Source: Saccharina japonica (lineage: Eukaryota; Sar; Phaeophyceae; Laminariales; Laminariaceae). Taken from it: DNA of 64,000 nucleotides. The notes below the pieces were generated by a model, which was not told where the DNA came from, made no database searches, and was given only the letters and a program-made list of their open reading frames with translations. Below, piece by piece: positions 37,889 to 47,918 of the stretch. A program made the translations under genes and the position numbers. Where the stretch lies: NCBI GenBank assembly GCA_008828725.1, contig MEHQ01000504.1, positions 112,333-176,332 of the forward strand. The letters are read 5' to 3'. Numbering within the stretch: position 1 is the first letter of the stretch; each line of letters starts with the position of its first letter.

Positions 37889-38070
37889 GGTGTGTGTGTG
37901 TTCTGCACATTAAGCCTTCCTTTCTACCCGTCGACATCCAGCACACCCAGGAGTGTCCGTGCCGATTCTTCGTCCTAAAAAAGGTACCAGTTCTGTGGTC
38001 ACAAAACTACGACACAGCAGAGATACTGCGCTCAGTGCAGTAAGCAGAGCAGACGATGCAATGCCACACA
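37889..38070 (-). mobile_element. Retroposon F copy
   Basis: (TG)n end, 'cacattaagccttcctttct', 'acccgtcgacatccagcaca', 'gattcttcgtcct', 'gcgctcagtgcagtaagcag' and 'gatgcaatgcca'. It ends at a TACCTGGTA where the next MITE-D begins. Confidence 0.8.
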
Positions 38071-38080
38071 TACCTGGTAT

Positions 38081-38226
38081 TTCGGAGGTCCATAGTAAAT
38101 CGGACCGAATATTATTATTAATAGTAAAAATGTGAAGGACAGGGTGGCGCTAGTTCCACAAAAATAGGGAAATATATAGTTTTTCTTTTGCGTACCACAG
38201 GTCCTATTTACTTTGGTTCCCCGTAA
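38081..38226. mobile_element. MITE-D with about 40-bp internal insert
   Basis: 'ttcggaggtccatagtaaat' and 'cctatttactttggttcccc' frame a copy of about 145 bp. 'gtgaaggacagggtggcgct' inside has no counterpart in other members. Confidence 0.7.
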
Positions 38227-38244
38227 TACAAATGGTATGATAGT

Positions 38245-38303
38245 TTCGAGGCTAACCACTCCGACGTCGTACGCGTCGACTACCTCCGGGGCGACCGGCT
38301 TTC
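38245..38303 (-). mobile_element. SINE head-like fragment
   Basis: 'tcgactacctccggggcgac' matches the start of the tRNA-like head (GGTCGCCCCGG) with different following sequence. No box B is in place. Confidence 0.4.
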
Positions 38304-38594
38304 TAGGGTTACATACATATATATACCAGGTATATACTATACATACATTCAGAATCCCCAACACCGTAATTACAATGAATTGGTCGCACATACTATACTA
38401 TCCTATATACATTCAGAATCGCAACACCGCCGTGAATAGTAAACACAATTAATTGGTCGTGCGTGCGCGTAAAGAATGCTGAAAAACAATTCGATCAGAC
38501 TGGATAGTGGTGTGGCTGTGGTGGCGATGCGTGGTCCTATTATATGTACGATAGAGGTATGTATCATTTTTTGGGGGGCGGGGGGGGGCGGAAA

Positions 38595-38739
38595 CCCATT
38601 CAGAACTGAAAACACTTATCCCACACTATTTCCAAGTAGTTTGTCCCCAAAAACGGGTGACCAGTTCTGAAGGGGTTGAACTGGTCCCACGTTTTTGGGG
38701 AGGAATTAGTGTGGGATAAGTTTTTCAGTTCTGAATGGG
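38595..38739. mobile_element. Two MITE-A copies, head to head
   Basis: 38595-38675 starts CCCATTCAGAACTGAAAAC and ends AGTTCTGAAGGGG. 38678-38739 is inverted, from 'gaactggtcccacg' to 'ctgaatggg' TTAA, missing 'acaaactact' in its core. Confidence 0.8.
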
Positions 38740-38991
38740 TTAAATAACCCCAAAAAATCGTCGGAATTTCATTGTTGTATTGCAAGATTCTTCTCCTGTT
38801 TTTTTTTTAATTTTTACTCAAGGCCACACGGGATGATTGTGTAATTAATCATCGGGTATACCAGCATTTTTAGTTTCCTCCCCAAAATCATTTTTGTTTA
38901 CTTACTACTAGTGTGGAGCTCCTCAAGTGGGGAGCGCTTCCGAAATGCATGAATATCGAGTACCCCCCCCCCCTATTTCCATCACGGGGGC

Positions 38992-39107
38992 AATACATAC
39001 CACTAGTAATCAGGACCAGATATTCTTAGTAAAAATACTGGAATACATACACAGGTTTTAGTGTATGAGATGGGTCCTGGTTACTACTACTGTATGGTCC
39101 CCGCGTA
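38992..39107. mobile_element. MITE-D with TACTACTGTA in its right arm
   Basis: The right arm reads GGTTACTACTACTGTATGGT where others have TTTACTATGGT, a gain of CTACTGTA at TA (39085-39094). The left arm is also lengthened ('caatacataccactagtaat'). Confidence 0.7.
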
Positions 39108-39149
39108 AATAGTGGGAAACGTCTTTTGACTTTTTTTTTCAGATTTACC

Positions 39150-39215
39150 CCCTTTATATAGGGGACTGCTGTCCCGGTCTGGGGACAACTTACTTAAAAT
39201 TAGAGTCAGATAGGT
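39150..39215. mobile_element. Degenerate MITE-A2 left half
   Basis: 'accccctttatataggggac', 'tgctgtcccggtctggggac' and 'ttaaaattagagtc'. Confidence 0.5.
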
Positions 39216-39366
39216 ATTACTAGGTGTTTTTTGTGCAGTAAAGCCAACCACGAGCGGCATTTTAACACTCACTGTTCGACAACCTCACGCGCCGGTTTAT
39301 GGGGGCAAAATAATTGTAGTTAGGGTGGGAAAACTTAGGAGTTGTACTCGTAAAAGGGATAAGGGG

Positions 39367-39452
39367 AGGGGGGGGGGGGGGGGGGGCGTACTCACTTGTT
39401 GCTTGGCTTGGTCATTTGACTATTGACCACGCACCCCTTACGAGACGGAGGA
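39367..39452 (-). repeat. I-repeat module after poly-G
   Basis: About 19 G, 'cgtactcacttgttgcttgg', 'actattgaccacgcacccct' and 'acgagacggagga'. Confidence 0.7.
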
Positions 39453-39556
39453 CACCGTCAGCTGTGAGGTCGGGCAACCAACCACGGAGTGTGAGTGTGA
39501 TACGTTCGTGAAAAACCGTCTGTATCGAAAGCGAAAGCTGCGCGTGGTATATGTAA

Positions 39557-39670
39557 AAAAAAAAAAAAAAAAAAAACAGCTGTGAGGTCGAGGGTTTCGT
39601 CGAAACTCATCTTTGCTAGCTGCGTGTAAAACTTCGATCGCGCCTACTTACGGGTTTTATATGTATAGTA
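39557..39670 (+). mobile_element. G-repeat arm after poly-A
   Basis: A-run, 'cagctgtgaggtcgagggtt', 'tcgtcgaaactcatctttgc' and 'cttcgatcgcgcctacttac'. Confidence 0.75.
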
Positions 39671-39777
39671 CTTCAACAACACTTTTGCAAACGAGAATAT
39701 ACGTCAGCCGTCAGCTGTCGGCTGTTCATGAAGCTCACTCCTAGTACTTACTTCCAGAGCTTGTGTATATATCTCTC

Positions 39778-39921
39778 TAGGATTAAGATTTGGCACGGAC
39801 ACTGGCTGTGTTGTATAGATGTCGGCACGGACACTGACTGACTGTGTTCATATATAGATGTCGACAGGTATATTCATAGAAGGAACGGCTGAATGTGAAA
39901 AACAAACACACTTCACACACT
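39778..39921 (+). mobile_element. Diverged retroposon F with internal duplication
   Basis: 'ggcacggacactggctgtgt' and 'ggcacggacactgactgact' are tandem versions of the same segment, followed by 'gatgtcgacaggtat' and 'ggctgaatgtgaaaaacaaa'. Confidence 0.65.
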
Positions 39922-40241
39922 TCCTTCCATCGAATTACCGAATTGGTTGGTAGGTGCGATGCATCGTATTCTACCCTCTGCTTATATTACCAAATATATC
40001 GGGAGACAGGGCTTTCAACCCTTGACAGACATCAGATTTGCCTTGACATGCCGTGACTGACACCAAACTACTAGGTTTTAGTGTGGAGCACTTCGGCCCT
40101 ACACCCTTGACAGCGCATGTTTTGCCTTGCGTGACATGTCTCCCGACATCTTTGCTCATTACTACATTGTATATACAACGCATGAAGAAAATAGAAAATA
40201 TCTGTCGTGGTGGTGTCGTAACCACAAGAGCTTGTATATAC

Positions 40242-40536
40242 CGCTTGATTGTTGATTTGCTTCAGTATATTTACTTTTTATTCTTTTTTCGTTTTCGCTT
40301 TTTTGTTTTGTTTTTTCTCTTTTTTTCTCTTGCATGCACCTGGATTGCTAGCAGGGTACGTAGGTCTTGCCTGTCGTATATGGCATTGCATTGTCTGCTG
40401 TACGAAGTATCTCTGTGTCGTAGTTTTGTGACCACAGAACTGGTACCTTTTTAGGATGATGAATCGGCACGGACACTGGGTGTGCTGGATGTCGACGGGT
40501 AGAAAGGAAGGTTTAATGTGAAGAACACACTCACAT
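40242..40536 (+). mobile_element. Retroposon F, longest copy
   Basis: Same order as 36160-36461. It reads 'gcagggTACGTAggtcttg' at 40357-40362 where the other copy has a single TA. The 'ctgctcttactgcactgagcg' region is replaced by 'ctgtacgaag'. Confidence 0.8.
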
Positions 40537-40728
40537 AGGGGGGGGTTACGATGATATGACCCCCCCCCCCTGCCAAAAGGACTCGAGTACGACATTAGTA
40601 GTCATACTCGTATATAGCCCATAGTAGGTTGTATATACTCGTACATACTACAGTGGGTCGTGCTTGTTCCACAGAATGAGTGCATCGTGCCTCGTGCGTG
40701 GCTCGCGGAGTCGGCAATACTTCCAAGC

Positions 40729-40808
40729 CGGTGACTTTTTTCAATCCTATGTACATATTGGGTGTGAACGGGTAGAAAAAATGGTTCAATGTGAAGAACA
40801 CACACATA
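40729..40808 (+). mobile_element. Retroposon F 3-prime end
   Basis: 'attgggtgtgaacgggtaga' and 'aaaaatggttcaatgtgaag' followed by ACAC. Confidence 0.65.
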
Positions 40809-40831
40809 TTACCTTCGCCCTCGTATAGATG

Positions 40832-40934
40832 GAGGCGAGAGACAGCGGTATATTGCTGCAGTCCAGTATACTGATTGATTATTACGACAGTATAATCGCC
40901 ATTGACTGAGAGTCAGCCAGTGCCCAGCCCTATG
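40832..40934. mobile_element. MITE-P right-half fragment
   Basis: 'gcagtccagtatactgattg' and 'tgagagtcagccagtgccca' then GCCCTA, matching 14395-14470. Confidence 0.6.
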
Positions 40935-41247
40935 ATGTGCACTTTCTCCAGCTACCGAGTACCTCCTTTTCAGGGCGGGGTGACCCAGAGGGCGCTCATC
41001 CCCCCTCCCCGCTGCAGTGCATGCCTTCCCTTTTTTTGTCGCGGGAAGAGGATACCCTTCTTACCCCCGTCTCTTCGCATGGAAATGGACGATACCACAC
41101 ACCCGAAAGGAAAAAAAAAGAAACCGATACGTACAAAAATATAATGTATACATGAGGTCAGTATAAATACCACACTCGTGTTTCCGAGGCCGACGCTCCC
41201 ATGTAAAAAAGAGATCACATATTACAGCAGTGGGTATTCCGAATTGA

Positions 41248-41336
41248 CCCTTATAGAACTGGAGTCCCGTTTTGGGGACAAATTACTTAGAATTAGAGTG
41301 GTTTGTCCCCAATACGGGACTGCAGTCCTAAACGGG
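41248..41336. mobile_element. MITE-A2 copy
   Basis: Starts CCCTTATAGAACTGGAG and ends CAGTCCTAAACGGG. The flanks are TTGA and TCAA rather than TTAA. Confidence 0.85.
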
Positions 41337-41679
41337 TCAAGAGAGGTGTGGTACAGGCCGGAAACAGCTCTCTTAACTAGCTTTCTCTCTTATCCATAGT
41401 ATTAATAGTAGTAGAAGTAGTAGTGTTGGTGTCAGTCAAGGCAAAGCACATGTGTCAAGGAAAAAGTTGCTGTCTGTCGAGAGGTGAACGTCGTGTCCCC
41501 TCACCTCCCAGATTTGATCTCTTTACAAATCCCTTAGGACAGCCGCCCCCCACCCCCCCCCCCCCCCCCTCCCCCGCCCCCCCCCGCACCCCTCCCGCCG
41601 CCGCCCAGCAGCCTGGGGACTTGGTGTGACCCGGTTACCGATGCGCCGAAATTGTGATATTTGCCACTAGAGAGTAGTA

Positions 41680-41826
41680 CAGAACACCTAATAAGAAAAC
41701 AGGTAATAGAAAGCCGGCTGAGATTTAGAGGAAAATAAGAAATTCGGGAGTGTTATCTTGAAATTAGTGTAGAAAGCACCCTCGCAAATAAGAAATCCAG
41801 CCTGGCCAGATTTCCCTGTTTCTTAA
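41680..41826. mobile_element. MITE-B copy, first of a pair
   Basis: Starts CAGAACACCTAATAAGAAA and ends 'ttccctgtttctta'. The outer 12 bp of the right end are replaced by ATATACAGCAGTA. Confidence 0.8.
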
Positions 41827-41838
41827 TATACAGCAGTA

Positions 41839-42010
41839 CAGGACACCTAATAAGAAACAGGCCAATAAGAAAGCCAGGCTGAAATTTGGAGGAGGTGATG
41901 AGTGACTAGAGTTACAACTCTCGGGAAGTCGTTATCTTGAAATTGTGTAGAAAGCACTTTCTTCTCAAAATAAGAAATCCAGCCTGGACCAGATTTCCCT
42001 GTTTCTTATT
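41839..42010. mobile_element. MITE-B copy, second of a pair
   Basis: Starts CAGGACACCTAATAAGAAAC after TACAGCAGTA. An unusual 'gtgatgagtgactagagtta' lies in the interior. The right end stops at 'tttcttattactgctgta'. Confidence 0.75.
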
Positions 42011-42136
42011 ACTGCTGTATTTTGTTTTCCTATATTTCGACACTTTCGGACCCCGAGAGAGAGGGCAACCAACAACGACGGCAACGTTTTTGGTGTTCTT
42101 ATCAAACCGTCTTTGTTTTTTTCTTCTTCTTTTTTT

Positions 42137-42180
42137 ATCCTCCGGCGGATGGGTAAAAATAAAGCTTACGCCCTCCACAC
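42137..42180. repeat. 44-bp segment, inverted partner at 45571-45613
   Basis: 'atcctccggcggatgggtaa' and 'aaagcttacgccctcca' recur in reverse complement 3.4 kb away, each following a MITE-B. Confidence 0.75.
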
Positions 42181-42555
42181 TTCCACGTCTCACTGCGTGT
42201 CGTGTGTCAGTTCACTCCATGTCCCCTCGGAAGCATCAGCCCTTGCTGCCTCGTCTGCGAGGATATTTGTGCGAGCAGCGCGAGCGCCCTAAGAGCAGCA
42301 GTACGGGTACGTAGGTCACGTTGCCCCCGTGCCGAACGTATGATACCACTCCTAGAAGCTACATACCATGACGTGTGATATGTGATGTGTACCAATTTGT
42401 ATACGAATCCCTTGCGAGTACTCACGCGCAGTGGTCGTTGTGCTGCAGTCGCCAATGTATTGTTGTCAATTTGAATTTGTATCTCCTCTCAAAATCTCGC
42501 ACTCGCAAGGGTTAGCATTAACCGCAGTATACCGGTACTTGGTATATCACACGTA

Positions 42556-42650
42556 GAGGTGGGCACTATGCACTGGCTGGCTCTTTCAATAGCGATTTAC
42601 TGCCGTCGTCGTCGTCGAAATCAATCAGCACCAGGTCCTATACTAATAGC
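42556..42650. mobile_element. MITE-P left-half fragment
   Basis: 'agaggtgggcactatgcact' and 'ggctggctctttcaatagcg' resemble the left portion of the 14-kb copy. A CGTCGTCGTCG run follows. Confidence 0.5.
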
Positions 42651-42912
42651 ATGAGATTGCAGCGTTTGCTGACCTATATGGTTAAGCCAGTAATGACTTT
42701 TGCCTACAGTGCGTATGATATACCGTAGTAGTAGTATACAAGGAAAAAAAAAAAAAAGTTTTGATAATGAGGCAAAAGGCCGAGGCAGCGAATAAGAAAT
42801 ACCGCAATAAGAAGCCGCACTGAACACGAGAAGAGGGGTGGACAAAGGGTGATAGTGGATCATTAAAATGGGGGTTTTGTCTTGGTAGTAGTATGTTGAC
42901 CCTCAGATCGAA

Positions 42913-42942
42913 CCCTAACCCTAACCCTAACCCGAACCCTAT
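42913..42942. repeat. Short (CCCTAA)n telomere-type motif
   Basis: Four CCCTAA/CCCGAA steps. This is the TTAGGG type, unlike the TAGGG block at 6.4 kb. Confidence 0.85.
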
Positions 42943-43073
42943 GCCAGTGGTCAGTGCTTGCTTGGCCAATCAGAGTGCCTAATTAGCTACCTTAGGAAGA
43001 TCCACTAACAGGGTTTCGATCGGTTTTCCGGGGGTTTTCATACAGATATGCAGGGATCATTATAGGTCTGGGA

Positions 43074-43093
43074 GGGGGGGGGGGGGGGGGGGA
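43074..43093. repeat. Poly-G tract
   Basis: About 19 G following 'ggtctggga'. Confidence 0.9.
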
Positions 43094-43250
43094 AATAAAC
43101 AATTCGCAAAAAAAAAATCAAGTCGGTTTCCGGTTTCAGTCGGTTTCGTTTGGTTTCGGTCGGCAAAAACCGACCGAAAAACCGACCGAAAAACGGTTTC
43201 TCGGTTTTCGATTCCCAGCAGCACTGCTCGTCCTGTACTTTGATACAGTA

Positions 43251-43416
43251 CAGGACACCTAATAAGAAACATGCTAATAGGAAAGCAAGGCTGAGATTCA
43301 GAGGCAAATAGGAAATTCGGGCGTCGTTCTCTTCAACTTAAGTGTAGAGAAAGCACCGTCTCTCGGATAAGAAATCCAGCCTGGACCAGATTTCCTGTTT
43401 CTTATTAGGCGTCCTG
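43251..43416. mobile_element. MITE-B, intact
   Basis: 166 bp, starting CAGGACACCTAATAAGAAAC and ending 'cttattaggcgtcctg' with TA on both sides. The left flank already contains 'cgtcctgtactttgatacag'. Confidence 0.88.
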
Positions 43417-43747
43417 TACTGTACTACATGTAACTATTCATACTCAAACCAGTTGCTGTTGTTATTCTCACATTAACTGATCGCAAAAGCAGTACGTAGA
43501 CATACCTTCGTATACAATGTGATGGTCACCTTGTAAAAATAGGAATTGCATTTCGAATCCGATTTTTTTCGGCGACGCAGAGAGCAAAGAGATCTCGACG
43601 AGATTTTTCCTTAAAGCTAATATTTTCGGGGTGTGTGCTCCCCCCGACCTCCCCCTTGTTGCAGAGAAAATTGGCATGGGCTACGTAGGAATGTCGTCCA
43701 TGGGGATGTGGATGTGCTATCGATATACGAAGTATATATATATATAA

Positions 43748-43923
43748 AAGGGCATTAGCCAATAATAGGTATACCTACGTACGCACTTTGAGCCATTTGT
43801 AGGTACAATGGAGCGCAGGCCCAATATCAGGCGGGCCAGGAAGCCGTTTCCGGTGTACATTACTCACTGTACCTATAAATGGCTCAAAGTGCGTAGGTAT
43901 ACCTATTTTTGGATAATGCCCTA
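43748..43923. mobile_element. Element J: 176-bp foldback (unit 1 only)
   Basis: AGGGCATTAGCCAATAATAG and 'cctacgtacgcactttgagc' on the left are mirrored by 'gctcaaagtgcgtaggtata' and GGATAATGCCCT on the right. The arms are about 60 bp. No second copy was seen in the window. Confidence 0.75.
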
Positions 43924-43967
43924 TATAAAATCAAACCACTGGTTTATACATATTCATGAAAAATAAG

Positions 43968-44053
43968 AACAACAGTTGCTCTGAGATCGAGGGTTTCGTC
44001 GAAACTCTCACCTTTTATTTGCAAGCTGTGTGTGACACTTCGAGAGCGCACGA
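43968..44053 (+). mobile_element. G-repeat arm
   Basis: 'tctgagatcgagggtttcgt', 'cgaaactctcacc', 'tttgcaagctgtgtgtgaca'. A second, more diverged arm lies at 44228-44325. Confidence 0.65.
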
Positions 44054-44509
44054 GATCTCGCCGAGATTTTCCAAAGCTGATATTTTCGGGGTGTGTGCCC
44101 GTTCCAGAAAAAAATGGCATGGGCTACGTAGGAATGTCGTCCATGGGGATGCGCTCTCTTGAGCGTTATGTTCATATGCATATAAAATCATACAAGTACC
44201 ACGGGTACATACATGTTTATGGAAAAAAACAACAGCAGCAGCTGCTCGTACTGCTGTGACATCGAGGGGAATTTCGTCTAAACTCGTCTTTCCAGTCTGT
44301 GTGATTCTTCCATCGCGCGTACAAATACGTACACTATTAATAGTGTGACGCGTGGGAGACCTTGGTGGGTAAAGTGTTATTATTAATATTACATATATAC
44401 GAACGAGTATATGTTTATATTCATATTCAATACTGCCTGCTTTGTACCAGGTATATGATATGTGTTTTATATGTCCTCATGCAGGATACCCACATCATAT
44501 CCAGTAGTA

Positions 44510-44680
44510 CCGGACCCTATTAATAATAAGAAACAGGATAATAAGAAATCCAGGCTGGTATTTGGAGTAAAATAAGAAATTCGGGAGTCGTTATCTTGAA
44601 ATTAGTGTAGAAACCACCCTCTTTCGAATGAGAAATCCAGCCTGGACCAGATTTCCTGTTTCTTATTAATAGGTGGCCTG
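44510..44680. mobile_element. MITE-B with TATTAATA near its left end
   Basis: The left end reads GGACCCTATTAATAATAAG against the consensus GGACACCTAATAAG, a gain of TTAATA at TA (44518-44525). The right end is 'ttcttattaataggtggcctg'. Confidence 0.8.
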
Positions 44681-45364
44681 TGTTATATCATACGTAACGC
44701 GTTTCTTTCACTCAAGAACTGTTGGATGGATCCCGCCTGTTCTGTGACCACGTGACCACGGCCTAGCTTGTATAGCTTTTCCGCGATGAGCTAATGCGAG
44801 AATATCAGCACAGGAAGGAGAATTCCTCGTCTTCGTCAAGTACTATTTAATATCATGTACGTAAAACGTGTGTACAGCGATTGAATAGTGTAACAACTAA
44901 CTTCTGCAGTTTGTTGTATTCTGTGTTCACTGCATACATTTAGCCCTTGATCCCTCCCTCCATACAGTCAAGGTATACTGGTATAATATGTAATAGTAAA
45001 GGTATACTGGTATATATATATATAGTAAATTTCTACGGAAGCTCGTATTCTACATACTTCCGAGTATAAGGGTATGGTCTATGATTAGGTATGATACTGC
45101 TGGGCTGCAGAAGTGCTACTATTAATATTAATAGCTATACATAGCTGTAGCACTGGTTTTTGTACCGGTATACTTGTACGAGCACATTCGTAAATACGGA
45201 AATTCGGTTTGATGTGAACAAACACATTCGAAGTCCAATATTAATATAACACTTAGTTTGGTATATCATAGTATGGTGTGGTATATATGACACTTGTGTA
45301 CTTCTGGTGTTGTATATACGAGTAGCTTAAGCTGTACCGCTGGTTTTTGTACCGGTATACAGTA

Positions 45365-45528
45365 CAGGACACCTACATAAAAAACAGGAAATTCGGTCCA
45401 GGCTGGATTTCTCATTCGAGAGAGAGAGTGTTTTCGACACTAATTTAAAGATAACGAATCCTGAACTTCTTATTTTCCTCTAAATCTCAGCCTAGTTTTT
45501 ATTAAACTGTTTCTTATCAGGTGTCCTG
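45365..45528. mobile_element. MITE-B, inverted orientation
   Basis: Starts CAGGACACCTACATAAAAAA and ends 'cttatcaggtgtcctg' with TA both sides. The interior is reverse-complemented relative to the 43.3-kb copy. Confidence 0.85.
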
Positions 45529-45570
45529 TACTACAGCTGTACTATATACATTCCTACGGAAGCTCTGTTG

Positions 45571-45613
45571 TGGAGGGCATAAGCTTTCTTTTTACCCATC
45601 CGCCGGAGGATAA
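45571..45613. repeat. Inverted partner of 42137-42180
   Basis: 'gtggagggcataagctttct' and 'ttttacccatccgccggagg'. Confidence 0.75.
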
Positions 45614-45748
45614 AACATAAAATAAAAAAACTATGTTTCATGTGAACACGTGAACAAAAACACATTCAAAGTGCACGGGTGGCCTGGTACGATACTTGTA
45701 CTCGTACGAGTACATGGACCTGTGTACTCCTGGTGTTGTATATATCTG

Positions 45749-45872
45749 TGTGTTCTTCACATTACACCGTCTTTTCTATATACATACCCGTCGACATCCA
45801 GCACACCCAGTGTCTGTGCCGATTCTTCATCCTACGTAGAGAGATACCAGTTATGTGACCACAAAGCGTAGT
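45749..45872 (-). mobile_element. Retroposon F copy with TATATACATA
   Basis: 'ttcttcacattacaccgtct' and 'tttcTATATACATAcccgtc' (45777-45786) where most copies have 'tttcTAcccgtc'. It continues 'gccgattcttcatcctacgt' and 'tatgtgaccacaaagcgtag'. Confidence 0.75.
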
Positions 45873-45886
45873 GCTGGCTGTTGATA

Positions 45887-45887
45887 N
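45887..45887. other. Single ambiguous base N
   Basis: Unit 2 reads 'gttgatacctgtaccgttg' here, so the N marks a miscalled or extra base in unit 1. Confidence 0.95.
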
Positions 45888-46194
45888 CCTGTACCGTGTA
45901 CCGGTGCTTTTCGTACCCGGGTGGCGGCGCTGGGGTTCGTTTCTCGTCCACATCAAAAACGTAGAACGGCGAAGAAACCGTTTAGTTATGAAACACGAAA
46001 GGAAGCACGCTCGCGTCTCGCGTCTTGCGTGTGGCGTGGGGTGTCGTGTGTCGTATGTATGATATAACAAATATGAAACACGATCATCATGGGGCATTAG
46101 GATATCTTCATCTATACGACGATGATGGACAATGGACACCTGAAGGAGATACGCATGACGCACGATGCCCCCCGATACGTGCGTATCATACATA

Positions 46195-46273
46195 CCACTC
46201 TGTCCCGAAACATAAGCACCTATTGTATAGTAATATTCAATAAAAACTCTTCTTATATTTCGGAACAGAGTGA
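46195..46273. mobile_element. MITE-C copy
   Basis: 79 bp between TA and TA, starting CCACTCTGTCCCGAAACA and ending 'atttcggaacagagtga'. Confidence 0.85.
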
Positions 46274-46408
46274 TATAATTTTAGGGTTACAGGAGAGTAG
46301 AGGAGAGGGCAGGACAGGACAGGAGGGTTAGGGGTAAGGGAACAGGTGTACTCGTAGGGGGTCGGGGTATGTACGGGTCGGGTCTGCCTTTTTTAACTTT
46401 TTTTTTTT

Positions 46409-46750
46409 TGTCCATCCCATTTATTATCTTCGCACTTCCGTCTTTCTCCCTCCCTAGTCGTAACTCAGATCCGGGGTCACAAAGTAGGCTCCTCTCCCTC
46501 CTCCCCCACTACGGTTCTTGCCTTGCATTTTTATCGCGAGAAGATTTCAGCACTTTCTTCCCTCGTCAACTCTCGTCGAATTTTGCTTACCCACGCTATA
46601 ATATGCGCTCTCGACAGACGGTGTCATTTGAGAATAAAAACCTCCATGGGGTTTAATGTGAAGAACACACACACACATGGGGAGAATCGAAGCCTCGACA
46701 TCCGGGCCTACAGGCTTCGTGGCTACCAGTTAGACCACCGGGGCGACCGG
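46409..46750 (-). mobile_element. tRNA-derived SINE, full length, with retroposon F end inside
   Basis: The same layout as 16040-16359 ends at GGTCGCCCCGGTGG on the minus strand. Box A TGGTCTAACTG is intact; box B reads GCTTCGATTCT and is degraded. Between 'acctccatg' and 'catggggag' lies a 28-bp insert identical to the right end of F. Confidence 0.85.
46648..46676 (+). mobile_element. Minimal retroposon F 3-prime end (about 28 bp) inside the SINE
   Basis: GGGTTTAATGTGAAGAAC plus an ACAC run sits between two CATG copies. The 16-kb SINE has one CATG at this point. This looks like an extremely 5-prime truncated insertion with a 4-bp duplication. Confidence 0.75.
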
Positions 46751-47846
46751 TGTGGTCTATTAATAGGAGCACATCGTACATATGATACATATAATAGGAT
46801 GCCGATGACTTGACTGGCAACTTTACGGAGAGCGTAGTGACAGGTGTAGCAGCAGGGCTGCGCATTGACTGTACGATAAACATACATATAATACCAGGTA
46901 CGACATACTTCGTTTTATACAAGTCACAGACAACCGGTAGCTATCGTACTGCTTGGCTGTGGGTAGTTTGCTTGAGCACAATTACGAGTAGTAATTTCGA
47001 GAAGTTCTACGCGTATATACTCTGTTTGTAGTTCTGCGTCTGTCTTAGTCTGTCTTGCATCTAACCGGCGCGGTTGCTCGTTGTGGCTCGACGTGTGTTA
47101 CTTTGATAGATAACACCAGGTACCAGGTACGTAGTTAGTTGGTTGGTCTCCGTTACCCAACTATAGGGACTAATTTCAGTGCGAAATAGCCGTCGACCTC
47201 AAAGCCAAGCAGAGAGAGGAAATATTAAGATTTGAGAATATTGAAGTACAGAAAGAAGCCGTTTACCGCCAGATATGATCCAACATTAATTCCAAGTATT
47301 TTATCTCCTCAATACGACTTACAGGGATGGGTAGACTTATCTACTCTTCTTTCCTACGTCGTACCAGTATAAAATAGGCAGCTGCAGAGAAGAAAAAACA
47401 GGCGCGCAAAGGAGCAGTAAAAGGCACGTTTTGTAAACCAAAATAACGCCGTTATAGATTCGAACTCCCTATAATCGCGGTTCGGGGGCCACCTGAGGTG
47501 CGATTGAGTCGAAGGGACGCAGGACGTAAGACAATATTTGCCATATATTCCGTTCAATGTCTTCCATGCCTCATTTGCATCAATGCAAAATCTCTTACAA
47601 AATGCCTTATTAGACTTGTCCTTTGGTGCCGAATACGAACGCACACGTACACCATTTCGAAGCACAAACCGCATTCTGATAATAGATTACGTACGAAGAG
47701 AAAGGCATTTAGAAGGCATTTTGCCTTAACCAGATTAAGGTGAAAGGGCAGTCAATGCCTCTCGTATATACGAGTACATGAAAGGCTTTCTTTTGACTCC
47801 ATTTTGTTTTGCCGGTCGGTGCGGCGCCCTTTGCGCCACGCGCCTT
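46751..47846. other. Gene-free stretch
   Basis: About 1.1 kb without a recognised family or convincing ORF. 'accaggtaccaggtacgtag' lies at about 47114. A 106-codon minus frame at 47354-47674 has no recognisable domain and occurs in both units. Confidence 0.4.
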
Positions 47847-47918
47847 AACACCGGCCCCACGTTGTTGGGGACAAACTACTTGGAATTAGTGTGGGATGAG
47901 TTTTTGAGTTCTGAAAGG
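47847..47918. mobile_element. MITE-A partial
   Basis: 'ggggacaaactacttggaat' and 'gggatgagtttttgagttct'. The outer ends are lost. Confidence 0.7.

Larger units (their letters stand above)
43590..44155. repeat. Two copies of a 110-bp segment around a foldback
   Basis: 'gatctcgacgagatttttcc', 'atattttcggggtgtgtg' and 'ggcatgggctacgtaggaat' occur at 43590-43715 and again at 44058-44150. In unit 2 only the first part remains. Confidence 0.75.

Noticed and set aside
47354-47674. 106-codon minus-strand ORF
   Set aside because: It has no recognisable family, and its unit-2 counterpart is not kept open to the same extent.
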